DNA of 64,000 nt from assembly GCF_008935075.1 (NCBI RefSeq), contig NZ_CP044545.1, positions 3,103,587 through 3,167,586 of the forward strand, given 5' to 3'. The position numbers were made by a program, and so were the translations under genes. The notes beneath the pieces are model-generated. The model ran no database searches and was not told the origin of the DNA. It worked only from the letters and a program-made list of their open reading frames with translations. Position 1 is the stretch's first letter; each line of letters opens with the position of its first letter. Source of the stretch: Pradoshia sp. D12. Lineage in GTDB: Bacteria > Bacillota > Bacilli > Bacillales > Pradoshiaceae. Below are positions 1 to 8,656 of the stretch, piece after piece.

Positions 1-288
1 TTGTAAGCGAAGAAGAGGAATTAACCCCTTCGGCACTTCCTCCTGCAATTCTTTAAGGACCTCTGATGATTCCATTTCGATATATTCATTTATGACAGCT
101 GCCGTTCCTTTGCCGATCCCGCTCAGCTTGGTGAAATCATCAATCTCCGACAGGCTGCGTTCATCTACTTCAAGTGCCTGTGCAGCTTTGCGAAAGGCAG
201 AAACCTTAAATTGATTTTCTCCCTTTAATTCCATATATATTGCTATTGTTTCCAATAGTTTAATGACATCTTTTTTGTTTACGCTCAT
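1..288 (-). CDS. polX: DNA polymerase/3'-5' exonuclease PolX, N-terminal part
   Basis: The 96 residues visible begin MSVNKKDVIKLLETIA and run off the left edge, so only the start of this roughly 570-residue protein is here. They match the N-terminal 8-kDa-type domain of Bacillus PolX (YshC), including the helix-hairpin-helix stretch KLSGIGKGTAAVI near residues 54-66. The family pairs a family X repair polymerase with a PHP-domain exonuclease and acts in base excision repair. The ATG at 288-286 follows an AGGTGG ribosome binding site. It lies downstream of zapA and cvpA, as in B. subtilis, with a hairpin terminator between cvpA and polX. Confidence 0.93.
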   Translation of the reverse strand, partial: MSVNKKDVIKLLETIAIYMELKGENQFKVSAFRKAAQALEVDERSLSEIDDFTKLSGIGKGTAAVINEYIEMESSEVLKELQEEVPKGLIPLLRLQ

Positions 289-365
289 TCCGGCCACCTA
301 CCCGTCCTATTTCATTTATTAGATACCTTTATCCTTCATTATATACAAGCTCAATCGGATACTAA

Positions 366-400
366 AAAAGAATGACTTCCCTATTGGAAGAGGAAGTCAT
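366..400 (-). terminator. Hairpin terminator between cvpA and polX
   Basis: Arms 372-380 and 392-400 (ATGACTTCC/GGAAGTCAT) form a 9-bp stem that includes the cvpA stop codon. On the minus strand it is followed by TCTTTTTTAG. It would reduce readthrough from cvpA into polX. Confidence 0.7.
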
Positions 401-939
401 GAAAATGGATGGAACCACAAATTTGTCACCCAATCAGATAAAAATGGGGTGTTCATAATGATTGTTTTCGCTAAGGATGAGTTATGTATCATTTCCTGCA
501 GTGACTCAATGGGTAGCATAGCACCAATAAATAGGATAATAAACATACCCAAATACATTTCTACAAATCCTAAAGCCCCGCCAGCCAATTGATTAAACTG
601 CTTCAAAAGGGGCAGCTGAGCAAGAAAGTCCAGCATGGACCCAATAATTTGCAGGACAATTTTTACGCCAACAAAAATAATAAAGAATGCAATTGCATTG
701 TAAAAAGCAGAATCCAAATCTGTAATATTAAACAGCATATTAAGACTTGAGTCAGTATCCGCTGATGACGGAAAAGGAACCCACATTTCAAGCTTAGGAC
801 CGAGGTCTTTATAAAATAATTTAGCTACAATCAAGGCAATAATAAAACTTAATAAGTGTACAAGCTGCAAGATTAAGCCTCTTCTTAAACCTATTAAAAA
901 TCCTATGAGTAAAGCTACTAATATGAATAGTGTAACCAT
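397..939 (-). CDS. cvpA: CvpA family membrane protein
   Basis: This 180-residue protein has four hydrophobic segments, at roughly residues 2-20, 28-45, 80-105 and 125-145, the layout of the CvpA/colicin V production family (B. subtilis YshB, about 177 aa). It is an inner membrane protein whose exact job in Firmicutes is not settled. The N-terminal LIGFLIGLRRGLILQ pattern is typical. It starts 7 bp after the zapA stop and has a GAGGATATT ribosome binding site, so it is co-transcribed with zapA. Identification rests on sequence pattern plus conserved gene order zapA-cvpA-polX. Confidence 0.88.
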   Translation of the reverse strand: MVTLFILVALLIGFLIGLRRGLILQLVHLLSFIIALIVAKLFYKDLGPKLEMWVPFPSSADTDSSLNMLFNITDLDSAFYNAIAFFIIFVGVKIVLQIIGSMLDFLAQLPLLKQFNQLAGGALGFVEMYLGMFIILFIGAMLPIESLQEMIHNSSLAKTIIMNTPFLSDWVTNLWFHPFS

Positions 940-946
940 AATATCC

Positions 947-1201
947 TCATTTCTTCTGTTGATTTATTTCTATTTCCAAGGCTTCTATCTTTTCTAACAA
1001 TTTATAGTATTCATGCATCGTATTAACTGCAGTTAATACAGCTAATTTAGTCGTATCCAGACTCGGGTTTTTTTGACCAATTTCGCGCATTTTATCATCC
1101 ACCGAGTGGGCAACTTGTCGTAAATGAGAAGTTGATTCATCGCCTACAATGGTGTATTGTTGTCCATATATCTCAACGTTTATCCTGTTTTTATCAGACA
1201 A
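947..1201 (-). CDS. zapA: Cell division protein ZapA
   Basis: ZapA binds FtsZ and promotes bundling of Z-ring protofilaments. The core [12 protein letters not shown] followed by VDDKMREI and [18 protein letters not shown] is characteristic of Bacillus ZapA, and the C-terminal half is a coiled coil. I choose the TTG at 1201-1199, giving 84 residues starting [14 protein letters not shown] perfect GGAGG lies at 1214-1210, 8 nt upstream, and the length matches B. subtilis ZapA (85 aa). A frame-compatible TTG at 1216 overlaps that GGAGG and is therefore an unlikely start. It heads the zapA-cvpA(-polX) unit and is divergent from rnhC. Confidence 0.93.
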   Translation of the reverse strand: MSDKNRINVEIYGQQYTIVGDESTSHLRQVAHSVDDKMREIGQKNPSLDTTKLAVLTAVNTMHEYYKLLEKIEALEIEINQQKK

Positions 1202-1309
1202 GGCGGTTGCCTCCAATCATAAAAATCCTGTCTACTATCATAACATGAAAACCAATTTCTTGGTATTCCTAGATAAAAACTACTATCAATCGTAAAATAT
1301 CATATACAC

Positions 1310-1344
1310 AAATTTCCGTCCTATCAACAAGAGGACGGAAATTT
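1310..1344. repeat. 13-bp perfect inverted repeat upstream of rnhC
   Basis: AAATTTCCGTCCT (1310-1322) is repeated inverted at 1332-1344 with a 9-nt loop. It lies in the divergent zapA/rnhC spacer, about 26 bp before the rnhC start. There is no U-tract on either side, so a simple terminator is unlikely. An operator or a 5' UTR hairpin is more plausible. Confidence 0.75.
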
Positions 1345-1370
1345 GGCGTAAAGAGGAGTAGAGTAGAAAA

Positions 1371-2330
1371 ATGGCGAATACTGTTATTACAGTAACAAAA
1401 GAAACGATTCTTAAAATGAAATCCTATTACTTGAATTCTTTATTGCCTAAAACACCACCCGGAGCTGTTTTCTCAGCGAAAATGAATGGGATGACGATTA
1501 CGGCCTATAATTCTGGAAAAGTATTGTTCCAGGGAGCCGTCTCAGATGCAGAAGTTCAAAAATGGAGTAGCGGATCAGCCAATGCTGCTGCCCCTCAAAA
1601 AAAATCACCAATTAAAAAAAGAAGTGTATCAGACCATATCTACCGTCCTCCTCATACAATCAATGAGTTGAGTATCATTGGTACAGATGAAGCGGGAACG
1701 GGCGATTACTTCGGACCCATAACAGTTGCGGCAGCCTATGTCAGCAAGGAACATATTCGGGAACTTGAAAATATGGGCATACGGGACTCTAAAACGATTC
1801 GCGATCCGCAAATATTAATTCTTGGCAAAAAGATTACAGCAATGATCCCGTATAGTCTGCTTGTCCTGAAAAACGAAAAATACAATAGTGTTCAGCAAAA
1901 AGGAATGAGCCAGGGTAAAATGAAAGCCATGCTGCATGAACAAGCTATTCATCATTTGCTGGCCAAATTGGAAGGAACCAAGCCAGATGGTATTCTCATA
2001 GACCAATTTTGTGAACCCGATATTTATTTTCGCCATACCGCCACGAGCGGAAATCGTGAAGTTCCCTTGTATTTCAGCACAAAAGCTGAAAGTATATCCA
2101 CAGCTGTGGCAGCCGCTTCTGTTATTGCCCGCTACGCTTTCTTAAAACATATGGATCTACTCAGTGAACAGGCAGGGATGACGATTCCTAAAGGCGCCAG
2201 TTCAAAAGTGGATGAAGCTGCCGCTGTCTTTATCGCTAAAAAAGGAGAAAGTGAATTAAACGCCTTTGCCAAGCTTCACTTCGCCAATACAGAAAAGGCA
2301 CGCAAACTCGTAAAAAGAATTGGATTATAA
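1371..2330 (+). CDS. rnhC: Ribonuclease HIII
   Basis: RNase HIII cleaves the RNA strand of RNA/DNA hybrids such as R-loops and Okazaki primers. The 319-residue product (B. subtilis RnhC, 313 aa) has an N-terminal TBP-like substrate-binding domain (residues 1-90) and a catalytic RNase H domain beginning with GTDEAGTGDYFGP near residues 103-115. The Asp-Glu pair of that motif binds metal, and further acidic residues occur in IRDSKTIRD and LIDQFCEP. The ATG is preceded by AGAGGAG at 1352-1358, a rather long 12-nt spacing. It is transcribed divergently from zapA, a conserved Bacillus arrangement. Confidence 0.95.
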   Translation: MANTVITVTKETILKMKSYYLNSLLPKTPPGAVFSAKMNGMTITAYNSGKVLFQGAVSDAEVQKWSSGSANAAAPQKKSPIKKRSVSDHIYRPPHTINELSIIGTDEAGTGDYFGPITVAAAYVSKEHIRELENMGIRDSKTIRDPQILILGKKITAMIPYSLLVLKNEKYNSVQQKGMSQGKMKAMLHEQAIHHLLAKLEGTKPDGILIDQFCEPDIYFRHTATSGNREVPLYFSTKAESISTAVAAASVIARYAFLKHMDLLSEQAGMTIPKGASSKVDEAAAVFIAKKGESELNAFAKLHFANTEKARKLVKRIGL

Positions 2331-2332
2331 TC

Positions 2333-2422
2333 AAACACTCAGCCTGGGAGCTGATCTGCACCCCAATTGTTAGACACACGGTCTAACAATTGGGGAGATC
2401 ACATCTGGTCTGAGTGTTTTTA
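2333..2422 (+). terminator. Branched rnhC terminator
   Basis: An outer stem (AAACACTCAG at 2333-2342 with CTGAGTGTTT at 2410-2419) ends in a T-run. It encloses a perfect 15-bp hairpin (arms 2361-2375 and 2381-2395, 5-nt loop). The outer stem with its U-run is the terminator for rnhC. The long inner stem is more than termination requires. Confidence 0.75.
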
Positions 2423-2489
2423 GTATGGAGTAAATTGTTTTCAACAAGATTCTCCATTTAACAAGGCCTCGTAGGTTGTATTTACGGGA

Positions 2490-2594
2490 AACAAGCCGAC
2501 TTTATTCAAAATCCAGCCGAACTTAGAAGGAATTCAGCCGAATTTGATTGGAATCCAGCCAAACTACCACTAAATCCAGCCGCTATCCTCAGCC
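2490..2594. repeat. Five-unit degenerate tandem repeat, 21-bp period, AGCC(G/A) core
   Basis: The core AGCC recurs at 2494, 2515, 2536, 2557 and 2578, exactly 21 bp apart, usually as AATCCAGCCGAA followed by a variable A/T-rich stretch. A sixth AGCC at 2591 is out of phase. The units are non-coding here, in the spacer between rnhC and the gene at 2700. A lone ATCAGCCGAAA occurs near 10091, which suggests a dispersed family. Confidence 0.8.
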
Positions 2595-2632
2595 AATTAA
2601 AATGATGTTTAAATGCAATGAAAAACTTACCA

Positions 2633-2657
2633 GTTTACCGCATTTTCTGAGGGGAAT
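2633..2657 (+). promoter_or_regulatory. SigB-like promoter candidate
   Basis: GTTTAC (2633-2638) and GGGAAT (2652-2657) are separated by 13 bp. This resembles the general-stress consensus GTTTAA-N12-15-GGGTAT. It lies 42 bp before the ATG of the glycine-zipper gene. This is pattern matching only. Confidence 0.4.
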
Positions 2658-2699
2658 AGAATAATCGGAATTTTTTCGAAGAGATGAGGTAAAACGAGA

Positions 2700-3320
2700 A
2701 TGGAAAATGTTGTGTTAAGTTTTTTCAAGGTTGAAAGCGAAGCATATCAGGCTTTATCTGAGCTAAAAAGAACTCATACATCCCAGAAAGATTTTGTCCT
2801 CTCACAAGTAGTTTTACTAAAAAAAGTTGATGGGGAGATTATCACAAAGGATAGCTTCAACACTGGCAGTCAAACAAGTGATGACACTTTATTAGGCGGA
2901 CTTATTGGAGGGGCTCTCGGGTTACTTGGCGGTCCGATAGGTATCCTTTTAGGAATGGGGATAGGTGCCGGCTTCGGTTCCTTATTAGATATGAATGATG
3001 CCAAGGAAGAGGACGGTATGCTTTATACGGTTTCTACAAAAATGAAAGACGGAGATATAGCTCTTATATCTGTTATACAAGAAGAATCACAAGCATCCTA
3101 TAATGAGATCATTAATCAATTTGATACAGTAATCGTTAGATACCGTGCTAGCGTTATACAGGAAGAACTAGACCATGCGCGTAAGGTACAAAAGGAATTA
3201 GAAAACGAAGCAAAAGCCAGAATGAAAGAACAGCGCTCAAAAGAAAGACGAGAAAAAATCGACGAATATAGTACGAAATTAAGAGAAGAATTCAAACAAA
3301 TTAAAGAGAAATTATCATAA
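2700..3320 (+). CDS. Glycine-zipper protein, DUF1269-like
   Basis: I recognise no named gene here. The 206-residue protein has an N-terminal alpha/beta region (residues 1-60). A strongly glycine-rich hydrophobic stretch follows (about 63-95; GGLIGGALGLLGGPIGILLG), typical of membrane-associated glycine zippers. Next comes a second alpha/beta stretch, then a highly charged Lys/Glu coiled coil (about 150-205). The order resembles DUF1269-type stress proteins, with an extra charged tail. GAGG at 2686-2689 sits 10 nt before ATG, a SigB-like promoter lies upstream, and a terminator follows, so it is probably monocistronic and possibly stress-induced. Confidence 0.75.
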   Translation: MENVVLSFFKVESEAYQALSELKRTHTSQKDFVLSQVVLLKKVDGEIITKDSFNTGSQTSDDTLLGGLIGGALGLLGGPIGILLGMGIGAGFGSLLDMNDAKEEDGMLYTVSTKMKDGDIALISVIQEESQASYNEIINQFDTVIVRYRASVIQEELDHARKVQKELENEAKARMKEQRSKERREKIDEYSTKLREEFKQIKEKLS

Positions 3321-3370
3321 AACAACATAGTCCTCATACATTAACAAGTTAGTTGCTTTAAATCATACAT

Positions 3371-3405
3371 AAAAAAAGATTGCTTATAATAGCAATCTTT
3401 TTTTT
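3371..3405. terminator. Hairpin terminator after the glycine-zipper gene
   Basis: A-run, AGATTGCT, loop TATAAT, AGCAATCT, then a run of eight T. The symmetry allows it to work in both directions. Confidence 0.85.
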
Positions 3406-3485
3406 CATTAAATTATACAGATATAATCTTTAATTAAGGGAGATGGCTTCCACCACTCCCTCAATCAATTGTAAGTGGCTGCAAA

Positions 3486-3945
3486 GGCCAACAGGATGTA
3501 GGACACAAAGACGTTGCCACACGATGTGGTGGTCTTAGTCTTCGTTCCTTTTTCAGTTGTTTCAGCTTTTTCGTTTGATCTAGCTTCGACTCCTAACTCC
3601 TCGAGTCATAAGTGTAGCCACTGCGGGAGGAAAAAAAGCCTCCCTACGTATCTCCTCTTATGCTTGTCGGAGGCCAACAGGATGTTGGTCACAAAGGCGT
3701 TGCCACACGATGTGGCGTTCTTAGTCTTTGTTCCTTTTTTAGTCGTCTCAGCTTTTCGTTAGATCTAGCTTCGACTCCTAGACCCTCGAGTCATAAGGAT
3801 AGCCACTACGGGAGGAAAAAACGCCTCCCTTCGTGCCTCTCTCTTATGCTTGTCGGAGGCCAACAGGATGTTGGTCACAAAGGCGTTGCCACACGATGTG
3901 GCGTTCTTAGACTTTGTTCCTTTTTAGTCGTCTCAGCTTTTCTAG
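3486..3945. repeat. 186-bp tandem repeat, about 2.5 copies
   Basis: The landmark GGCCAACAGGATGT begins at 3486, 3672 and 3858, an exact 186-bp period. The third copy is cut off at the pheT stop. Each unit holds two small hairpins: GCCACA-CGA-TGTGGC, and GGGAGG/GCCTCC around an A-run. It also carries a CTAGCTTCGACTCCTA...CTCGAGTCATAAG segment resembling GC-rich intergenic repeats seen in Bacillus genomes. Open frames across it on plus are by-products of the repeat, with no ribosome binding sites. Confidence 0.85.
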
Positions 3946-6356
3946 CCTCTCAGCTGTGCTCCTGCTTTTTCTTCTACGGCGAAGAGGACTTTGCTGTGGG
4001 CTTTTGTTACTTCTTCGTCTGTTAGTGTTTTTTCAGGGTCGAAGTATTTTAGGGAGAATGCTAATGATTTTTTGCCTTCTTCCATTTTTTCTCCTTCGTA
4101 TAAGTCGAATAAGTGAACTTCTTTTAATAGTTTGCCGCCAGCTTCTTTGATAATCGTGCTGATTTCTCCCGCTACTGCTTCAGAGTCCACAACCAATGCA
4201 ATATCACGTGTAATAGAAGGGAATCTTGGAATAGCTGTATATTGAATTGGTTCTTGATCTACATGTAAAAGGTCTACTAGAGACAATTCAAATACATAGG
4301 TTTCTTTTAAGTCTTCTTTCTTTTCAACTTTCGGATGAACTTGACCTACGAAACCAATTAATTCTCCATCTAAGAACAATTCAGCTGTGCGTCCTGGATG
4401 CATTCCTTCAACAATCGCTTGTTTCCACTCCATGCGGTTTTCAAGGCCAAGCTTGCGGAATAAGCCTTCAAGGATTCCTTTTACAACGAAGAAATCTACT
4501 TTTTTCTTCTCTCCCTGCCATAGGTTCGTGTTCCATAGACCCGTTACAGCACCTGCAAGATGCTCTTTTTCTTCTGGAAGCTCTGTATCAGAAGTTTTAA
4601 GGAAAATAGCACCTGTTTCATAAACAGCCATATTTTCATTTTGGCGAGCTACATTATGCTTTAACACATCCAGCAAGCCAGGAATCAGGCTCATACGAAG
4701 AGTGCTTCTTTCTTCACTCATTGGCATTGCCAAACGAATGCTTTCACGTTGCTCTAATGTATACATGGCTGCTTTTTCAGCAGATGTTAGAGAGTATGTG
4801 ATGTTTTGCATTAAACCGGCTTCTTCTAGATAACGACGTACAACTCGACGCTTCATTTGGTAAGGAGTTAGTACACCTGGCTTAGAAGCACCAACCGGTA
4901 ATGTTTTTGGAATATTATCGTATCCGTAAAGTCTTGCTACTTCTTCAATAATATCTTCTGGAATAGTAATATCTCCACGGCGTGTCGGTACCGTAATTAC
5001 AAAGTCTTCTCCATCCACTTTCACTTCAAATTGAAGGCGCGTTAAAATATCCTTCACTTCGTTAACAGATAATGACGTACCCAATACTTTATTGATTTTT
5101 CCAAGACCAATACTGATTACGGCTTCTTCAATCTTCATCTCATTAAATTCTGCTTGACCTTCAAGCACTGTACCGCCTGCAAGCTCTGCGATTAATTCTG
5201 CTGCACGTTCTCCGGCAGCACGAACGCGGTTTGGATCCACACCTTTTTCAAAGCGTGCGCTTGCTTCTGAACGAAGACCAAAATCTTTGGAAGCTTTGCG
5301 AACAGGACCGCCTGCAAAATAGGCTGCTTCCAGTAATACAGTTGTTGTTCCATCAACAACCTCAGAGTTGGCTCCTCCCATAACACCAGCAAGTGCAATA
5401 GCTTCTTTGCCATTTGTAATTACCAAATGATCACCGCTAAGCGTACGTTCAGCTTCATCCAATGTAGTCAGTTTTTCACCTTCATGCGCCATACGAACGA
5501 CAATTTCTTTAGATTGTAAACGATCATAATCGAACGCATGCAATGGCTGACCATATTCAAGCAAAATGAAATTCGTAATATCGACCACATTATTATGCGG
5601 GCGGATTCCGCTCTTCATTAATCGGCTTTGCAGCCATAATGGAGATGGACCGACTTTTACATCTTTAATGATTTTCGCGATATAAAGAGGATTTTGCTCA
5701 GGTGCGTCCACTTTTACGCTTACATAGTCTTCTGCTTTCTCAGAGCCTGATTTTACAGTTACTTCTGGTACTTTAACTTCTTTACCCAAAATAGCTGCTA
5801 CTTCATAAGCTACACCAAGCATACTTAGGCAATCAGAACGGTTTGGTGTCAATCCAAGCTCAAGAATATGGTCATCGAGCCCCAGTTGTTCAAGCGCATT
5901 TGTGCCAGGAACAACATCTTCAGGGAATACAAAAATACCTGTACTGAACTCTTTTGCCACTACTTTCGCTTCGATTCCCAATTCCTGCAGGGAACAGATC
6001 ATGCCGTGGGATGCTTCTCCGCGAAGCTTGCTCTTTTTAATTTTGAAATTCCCCGGTAAAACAGCTCCTACTTTTGCGACAGGAACTTTTTGTCCTGCTG
6101 CCACATTCGGCGCACCGCACACGATTTGAACCGGTTCTTCTTCACCGATATCCACTTTACAAACACTTAATTTATCAGCATTCGGATGCTGTACTTTTTC
6201 AAGTACATGTCCGATTACCACGTTTTGAATCACCTCAGCAGGAGATTCTACACCTTCTACTTCGATTCCGCTTCTTGTAATTTTTTCTGCCAACTCATTA
6301 GCATTGATTCCATCTAAATCAACATAATCCTGTAACCATCTATATGATACAAACAT
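3942..6356 (-). CDS. pheT: Phenylalanyl-tRNA synthetase beta subunit
   Basis: The beta chain of the (alpha-beta)2 PheRS carries tRNA binding and editing of Tyr-tRNA(Phe). The product has 804 residues, the same as B. subtilis PheT. Visible parts are the N-terminal RWLQDYVDL start, an EMAP-like OB fold (about 40-150), the B3/B4 editing region (about 210-380, [16 protein letters not shown] and LAGVMGG), B5 (about 405-475), and a C-terminal FDX-ACB anticodon-binding domain (about 710-803, [15 protein letters not shown]). It starts 21 bp after pheS and is controlled by the same T-box. The stop abuts the 186-bp repeat. Confidence 0.97.
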   Translation of the reverse strand: MFVSYRWLQDYVDLDGINANELAEKITRSGIEVEGVESPAEVIQNVVIGHVLEKVQHPNADKLSVCKVDIGEEEPVQIVCGAPNVAAGQKVPVAKVGAVLPGNFKIKKSKLRGEASHGMICSLQELGIEAKVVAKEFSTGIFVFPEDVVPGTNALEQLGLDDHILELGLTPNRSDCLSMLGVAYEVAAILGKEVKVPEVTVKSGSEKAEDYVSVKVDAPEQNPLYIAKIIKDVKVGPSPLWLQSRLMKSGIRPHNNVVDITNFILLEYGQPLHAFDYDRLQSKEIVVRMAHEGEKLTTLDEAERTLSGDHLVITNGKEAIALAGVMGGANSEVVDGTTTVLLEAAYFAGGPVRKASKDFGLRSEASARFEKGVDPNRVRAAGERAAELIAELAGGTVLEGQAEFNEMKIEEAVISIGLGKINKVLGTSLSVNEVKDILTRLQFEVKVDGEDFVITVPTRRGDITIPEDIIEEVARLYGYDNIPKTLPVGASKPGVLTPYQMKRRVVRRYLEEAGLMQNITYSLTSAEKAAMYTLEQRESIRLAMPMSEERSTLRMSLIPGLLDVLKHNVARQNENMAVYETGAIFLKTSDTELPEEKEHLAGAVTGLWNTNLWQGEKKKVDFFVVKGILEGLFRKLGLENRMEWKQAIVEGMHPGRTAELFLDGELIGFVGQVHPKVEKKEDLKETYVFELSLVDLLHVDQEPIQYTAIPRFPSITRDIALVVDSEAVAGEISTIIKEAGGKLLKEVHLFDLYEGEKMEEGKKSLAFSLKYFDPEKTLTDEEVTKAHSKVLFAVEEKAGAQLRG

Positions 6357-6377
6357 CTTATTTCCTCCCTCTAATTC

Positions 6378-7415
6378 TTACTCGTGACGATGAAACTGGC
6401 TTCCGAAACGTACATCATTTGTATAGAAATGACGGATATCGTCAACACCGTATTTCAGCATGGCAATCCTTTCAACACCCATACCAAATGCAAATCCAGT
6501 GTACTTCTTGGAATCAAATCCTGCCATTTCAAGTACATTCGGGTGAACCATACCTCCGCCCAGAATTTCGATCCAACCTGTTTGTTTACAAACTGAACAG
6601 CCTTTTCCACCGCAAATTTTACAGGAAATATCCATTTCAACTGAAGGCTCTGTGAATGGGAAAAAGCTTGGACGAAGGCGAATTTCACGATCTTCACCAA
6701 AGAATTTTTTCGCAAATACTTCAAGAGTTCCATTTAAGTCAGCCATTGTAATGTTCTCATCCACTACAAGACCTTCAATTTGCATAAATTGGTGAGAGTG
6801 TGTGGCATCGTCATTATCACGGCGATACACCTTACCAGGACAGATAATTTTAACCGGTCCCTTCCCTTCATGCTTTTCCATTGTACGAGCTTGTACAGGG
6901 GATGTATGGGTACGCATTAAGATTTCCTCAGTAATGTAGAAGGAATCCTGCATATCACGGGCAGGATGGCTCTTAGGGAGATTCAATGCTTCGAAATTAT
7001 AGTAATCCTGTTCCACTTCCGGACCTTCAGCCACTGTGTAGCCCATTCCAAGGAATAGGTCTTCTAATTGTTCCGTAATTTTTGTTAAAGGATGGTGGTT
7101 CCCTTTATTAACAGGAGCTCCAGGAAGAGTGACGTCAATTTTTTCCTTTGCCAATTTTTGATTAACAGCTTCTTCCTCTAATGCGTGCTGCTTTTCTTCA
7201 ATTGCAGATGCAATCGCACCTCTTACTTCATTGGCAAGTGCCCCTACCTTTGGACGTTCTTCTGCTGAAAGACTGCCCATTCCTCTCAATACCTCGGTGA
7301 TCGGTCCTTTTTTGCCAAGGTACGCAACACGGACATCATTCAAGCCTTTGAGGTCAACAGCAATCTGTACTTTTTCCAAGGCTTCCTGCTGCAATGCTTG
7401 TAATTTCTCTTGCAT
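6378..7415 (-). CDS. pheS: Phenylalanyl-tRNA synthetase alpha subunit
   Basis: This is the catalytic alpha chain of PheRS, charging tRNA(Phe) with phenylalanine. Its 345 residues compare with 344 in B. subtilis. There is an N-terminal coiled coil (1-85), then a class II aaRS core with motif 1 around [11 protein letters not shown], motif 2 around [16 protein letters not shown], and motif 3 at [14 protein letters not shown] near the C-terminus. A Cys cluster ([12 protein letters not shown]) sits near residue 273. The ATG is preceded by GGAGG and lies 51 bp downstream of the T-box terminator. Confidence 0.97.
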   Translation of the reverse strand: MQEKLQALQQEALEKVQIAVDLKGLNDVRVAYLGKKGPITEVLRGMGSLSAEERPKVGALANEVRGAIASAIEEKQHALEEEAVNQKLAKEKIDVTLPGAPVNKGNHHPLTKITEQLEDLFLGMGYTVAEGPEVEQDYYNFEALNLPKSHPARDMQDSFYITEEILMRTHTSPVQARTMEKHEGKGPVKIICPGKVYRRDNDDATHSHQFMQIEGLVVDENITMADLNGTLEVFAKKFFGEDREIRLRPSFFPFTEPSVEMDISCKICGGKGCSVCKQTGWIEILGGGMVHPNVLEMAGFDSKKYTGFAFGMGVERIAMLKYGVDDIRHFYTNDVRFGSQFHRHE

Positions 7416-7465
7416 AATTAAATCCTCCTATGTGATTTTTGATGAAAACCAATAAATGAAAACAA

Positions 7466-7498
7466 CAAAAAACCCCGTCCCCAAAAAGGGACGAGGTT
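7466..7498 (-). terminator. T-box regulated terminator of pheST
   Basis: On the minus strand AACCTCGTCCC, loop TTTTT, GGGGACGGGGTT are followed by TTTTTG. This is the intrinsic terminator that competes with the T-box antiterminator. Confidence 0.93.
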
Positions 7499-7745
7499 AT
7501 CATCGCGGTACCACCCTTGTTAGCGTCCTATTCATTATAGGCTCGCTCGCTTCATTCAATAACGACATTTCTGCCGGCTAACCTTTACACAAACGTTTTG
7601 TCTGTGGTCCCGGTTGCAGCTCCGGGGGTGAATTCACTTGTTTGCCTTTTTCCATAAAAACGCTCTCAGTCTCAGGCGTTTTTTTCCTGTAAGGCGGTCA
7701 AACAGCTACTTAGTCCCCATCTATGCTTTTCATCATCCAATTTTA
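7466..7745 (-). ncRNA. T-box leader (Phe) of pheST
   Basis: The conserved T-box GGGTGGTACCGCG is at 7516-7504 on the minus strand, just before the terminator. Upstream lies a long Stem I region. In its 3' half a UUC Phe codon at 7632-7630, within GTGAATTCACC, is the likely specifier. Uncharged tRNA(Phe) would pair with the specifier and the T-box bulge to stop termination. The T-box and terminator are read directly; the specifier is placed by position. Confidence 0.93.
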
Positions 7746-7752
7746 TTTACTC

Positions 7753-7781
7753 ATTATAATCTAAATTGCCCCGAGTTTCAA
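7753..7781 (-). promoter_or_regulatory. SigA promoter of pheST
   Basis: TTGAAA (7781-7776), a 17-bp spacer, then TATAAT (7758-7753). The near-consensus promoter begins 16 bp past the stop codon of the upstream methyltransferase gene. Confidence 0.9.
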
Positions 7782-7796
7782 ACGTTCATTTCCTCT

Positions 7797-8546
7797 TTAT
7801 TTAAGGCCATACATCAAAATGCCGGCAGCTACTGCCACATTTAATGATTCACTTTTTCCGTATATAGGAATATACACATTTTGATCTGTTTGTTCTAGCA
7901 GTTCTTTGCTGACGCCGCTGCCTTCATTGCCGACAAGTATAGCGAACCGTTCTGCTTTACTTATCTCCTTATATGGCTTTGCTCCCTGCAAGGCAGTCCC
8001 ATAAACTTTCATACCTGATTGTTGTAATTTATCCACCCAAGTTTCTAGGCTTCCTTTAAAAGTTGGGATATGAAACAGGCTGCCCTGTGTAGAGCGAACT
8101 ACCTTTGGACTGTATGCATCTGCGCACCCGTCCCCTAGTATAACGGCATCAAAGCCCGCTGCATCTGCTGTACGTATCATTGTTCCGATATTCCCTGGAT
8201 CCTGCACACGATCAATTAATAATACAGTTGAAATGTCCGCTCCTAACTCAGGGAAAGTTGGCTTTCTGCAAGCCGCTGCAACTCCCTGTGGTGTGTCAGT
8301 ATCCGCGATTGCTTTAAAAATGTCTTTATGTACAGTAAACAAATCAATGCCTTCTAGCTCCCACTTTAAAGGTAAATCAGTACCTTCCTTTACAATCAGT
8401 TCTTCCACTAATCCATGCATAAGAGCTTCCTCTACTAAATGAAAACCTTCCACTATGAAAAGACCGCTTTTATCCCTGTCCTTCTTTGTCAAAAGTTTCT
8501 TCCATTGCTTTACACGTGCATTTTGCATTGATTCAATATATTTCAA
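7797..8546 (-). CDS. ysgA: SpoU/TrmH-family 23S rRNA 2'-O-methyltransferase (YsgA/RlmP-type)
   Basis: The 249-residue protein has an N-terminal substrate-binding domain (1-95, MKYIESMQNARVKQWKKLL) and a C-terminal SPOUT knot. Knot motif 1 is LIDRVQDPGNIGTMIRTADAAG, here about residues 106-127. Motifs 2 and 3 lie in LVGNEGSGVS and IPIYGKSESLNVAVAA near the end. It would transfer methyl from AdoMet to a ribose 2'-OH in rRNA; I recall the B. subtilis orthologue as modifying G2553 of 23S rRNA. Placement next to pheS and sspI matches B. subtilis. It could in principle modify another nucleotide. Confidence 0.88.
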   Translation of the reverse strand: MKYIESMQNARVKQWKKLLTKKDRDKSGLFIVEGFHLVEEALMHGLVEELIVKEGTDLPLKWELEGIDLFTVHKDIFKAIADTDTPQGVAAACRKPTFPELGADISTVLLIDRVQDPGNIGTMIRTADAAGFDAVILGDGCADAYSPKVVRSTQGSLFHIPTFKGSLETWVDKLQQSGMKVYGTALQGAKPYKEISKAERFAILVGNEGSGVSKELLEQTDQNVYIPIYGKSESLNVAVAAGILMYGLK

Positions 8547-8596
8547 TATAAGTCACCTTCTTATCAAACGTTCTTTCATTATATCCCAAATTTAAT

Positions 8597-8626
8597 ACAT
8601 AGAAAAAGGAAAGAAAAGCAAAACTA
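8597..8626 (+). promoter_or_regulatory. SigG-like promoter candidate for sspI
   Basis: ACATA (8597-8601), an 18-bp spacer and AAAACTA (8620-8626) approximate the forespore consensus G(A/C)AT(A/G)-N17-18-CAT(A/T)(C/A)TA. It would place the transcript start about 25 bp before the ATG. SspI genes are known SigG targets; the match itself is imperfect. Confidence 0.35.
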
Positions 8627-8656
8627 AGTATGAGACCAAAATTGGAGGGAATATCC

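Noticed and set aside
3514-4150. Three overlapping plus-strand open frames
   Set aside because: They translate the 186-bp repeat and antisense pheT, have no ribosome binding site, and their resemblance to each other comes only from the tandem repeat.
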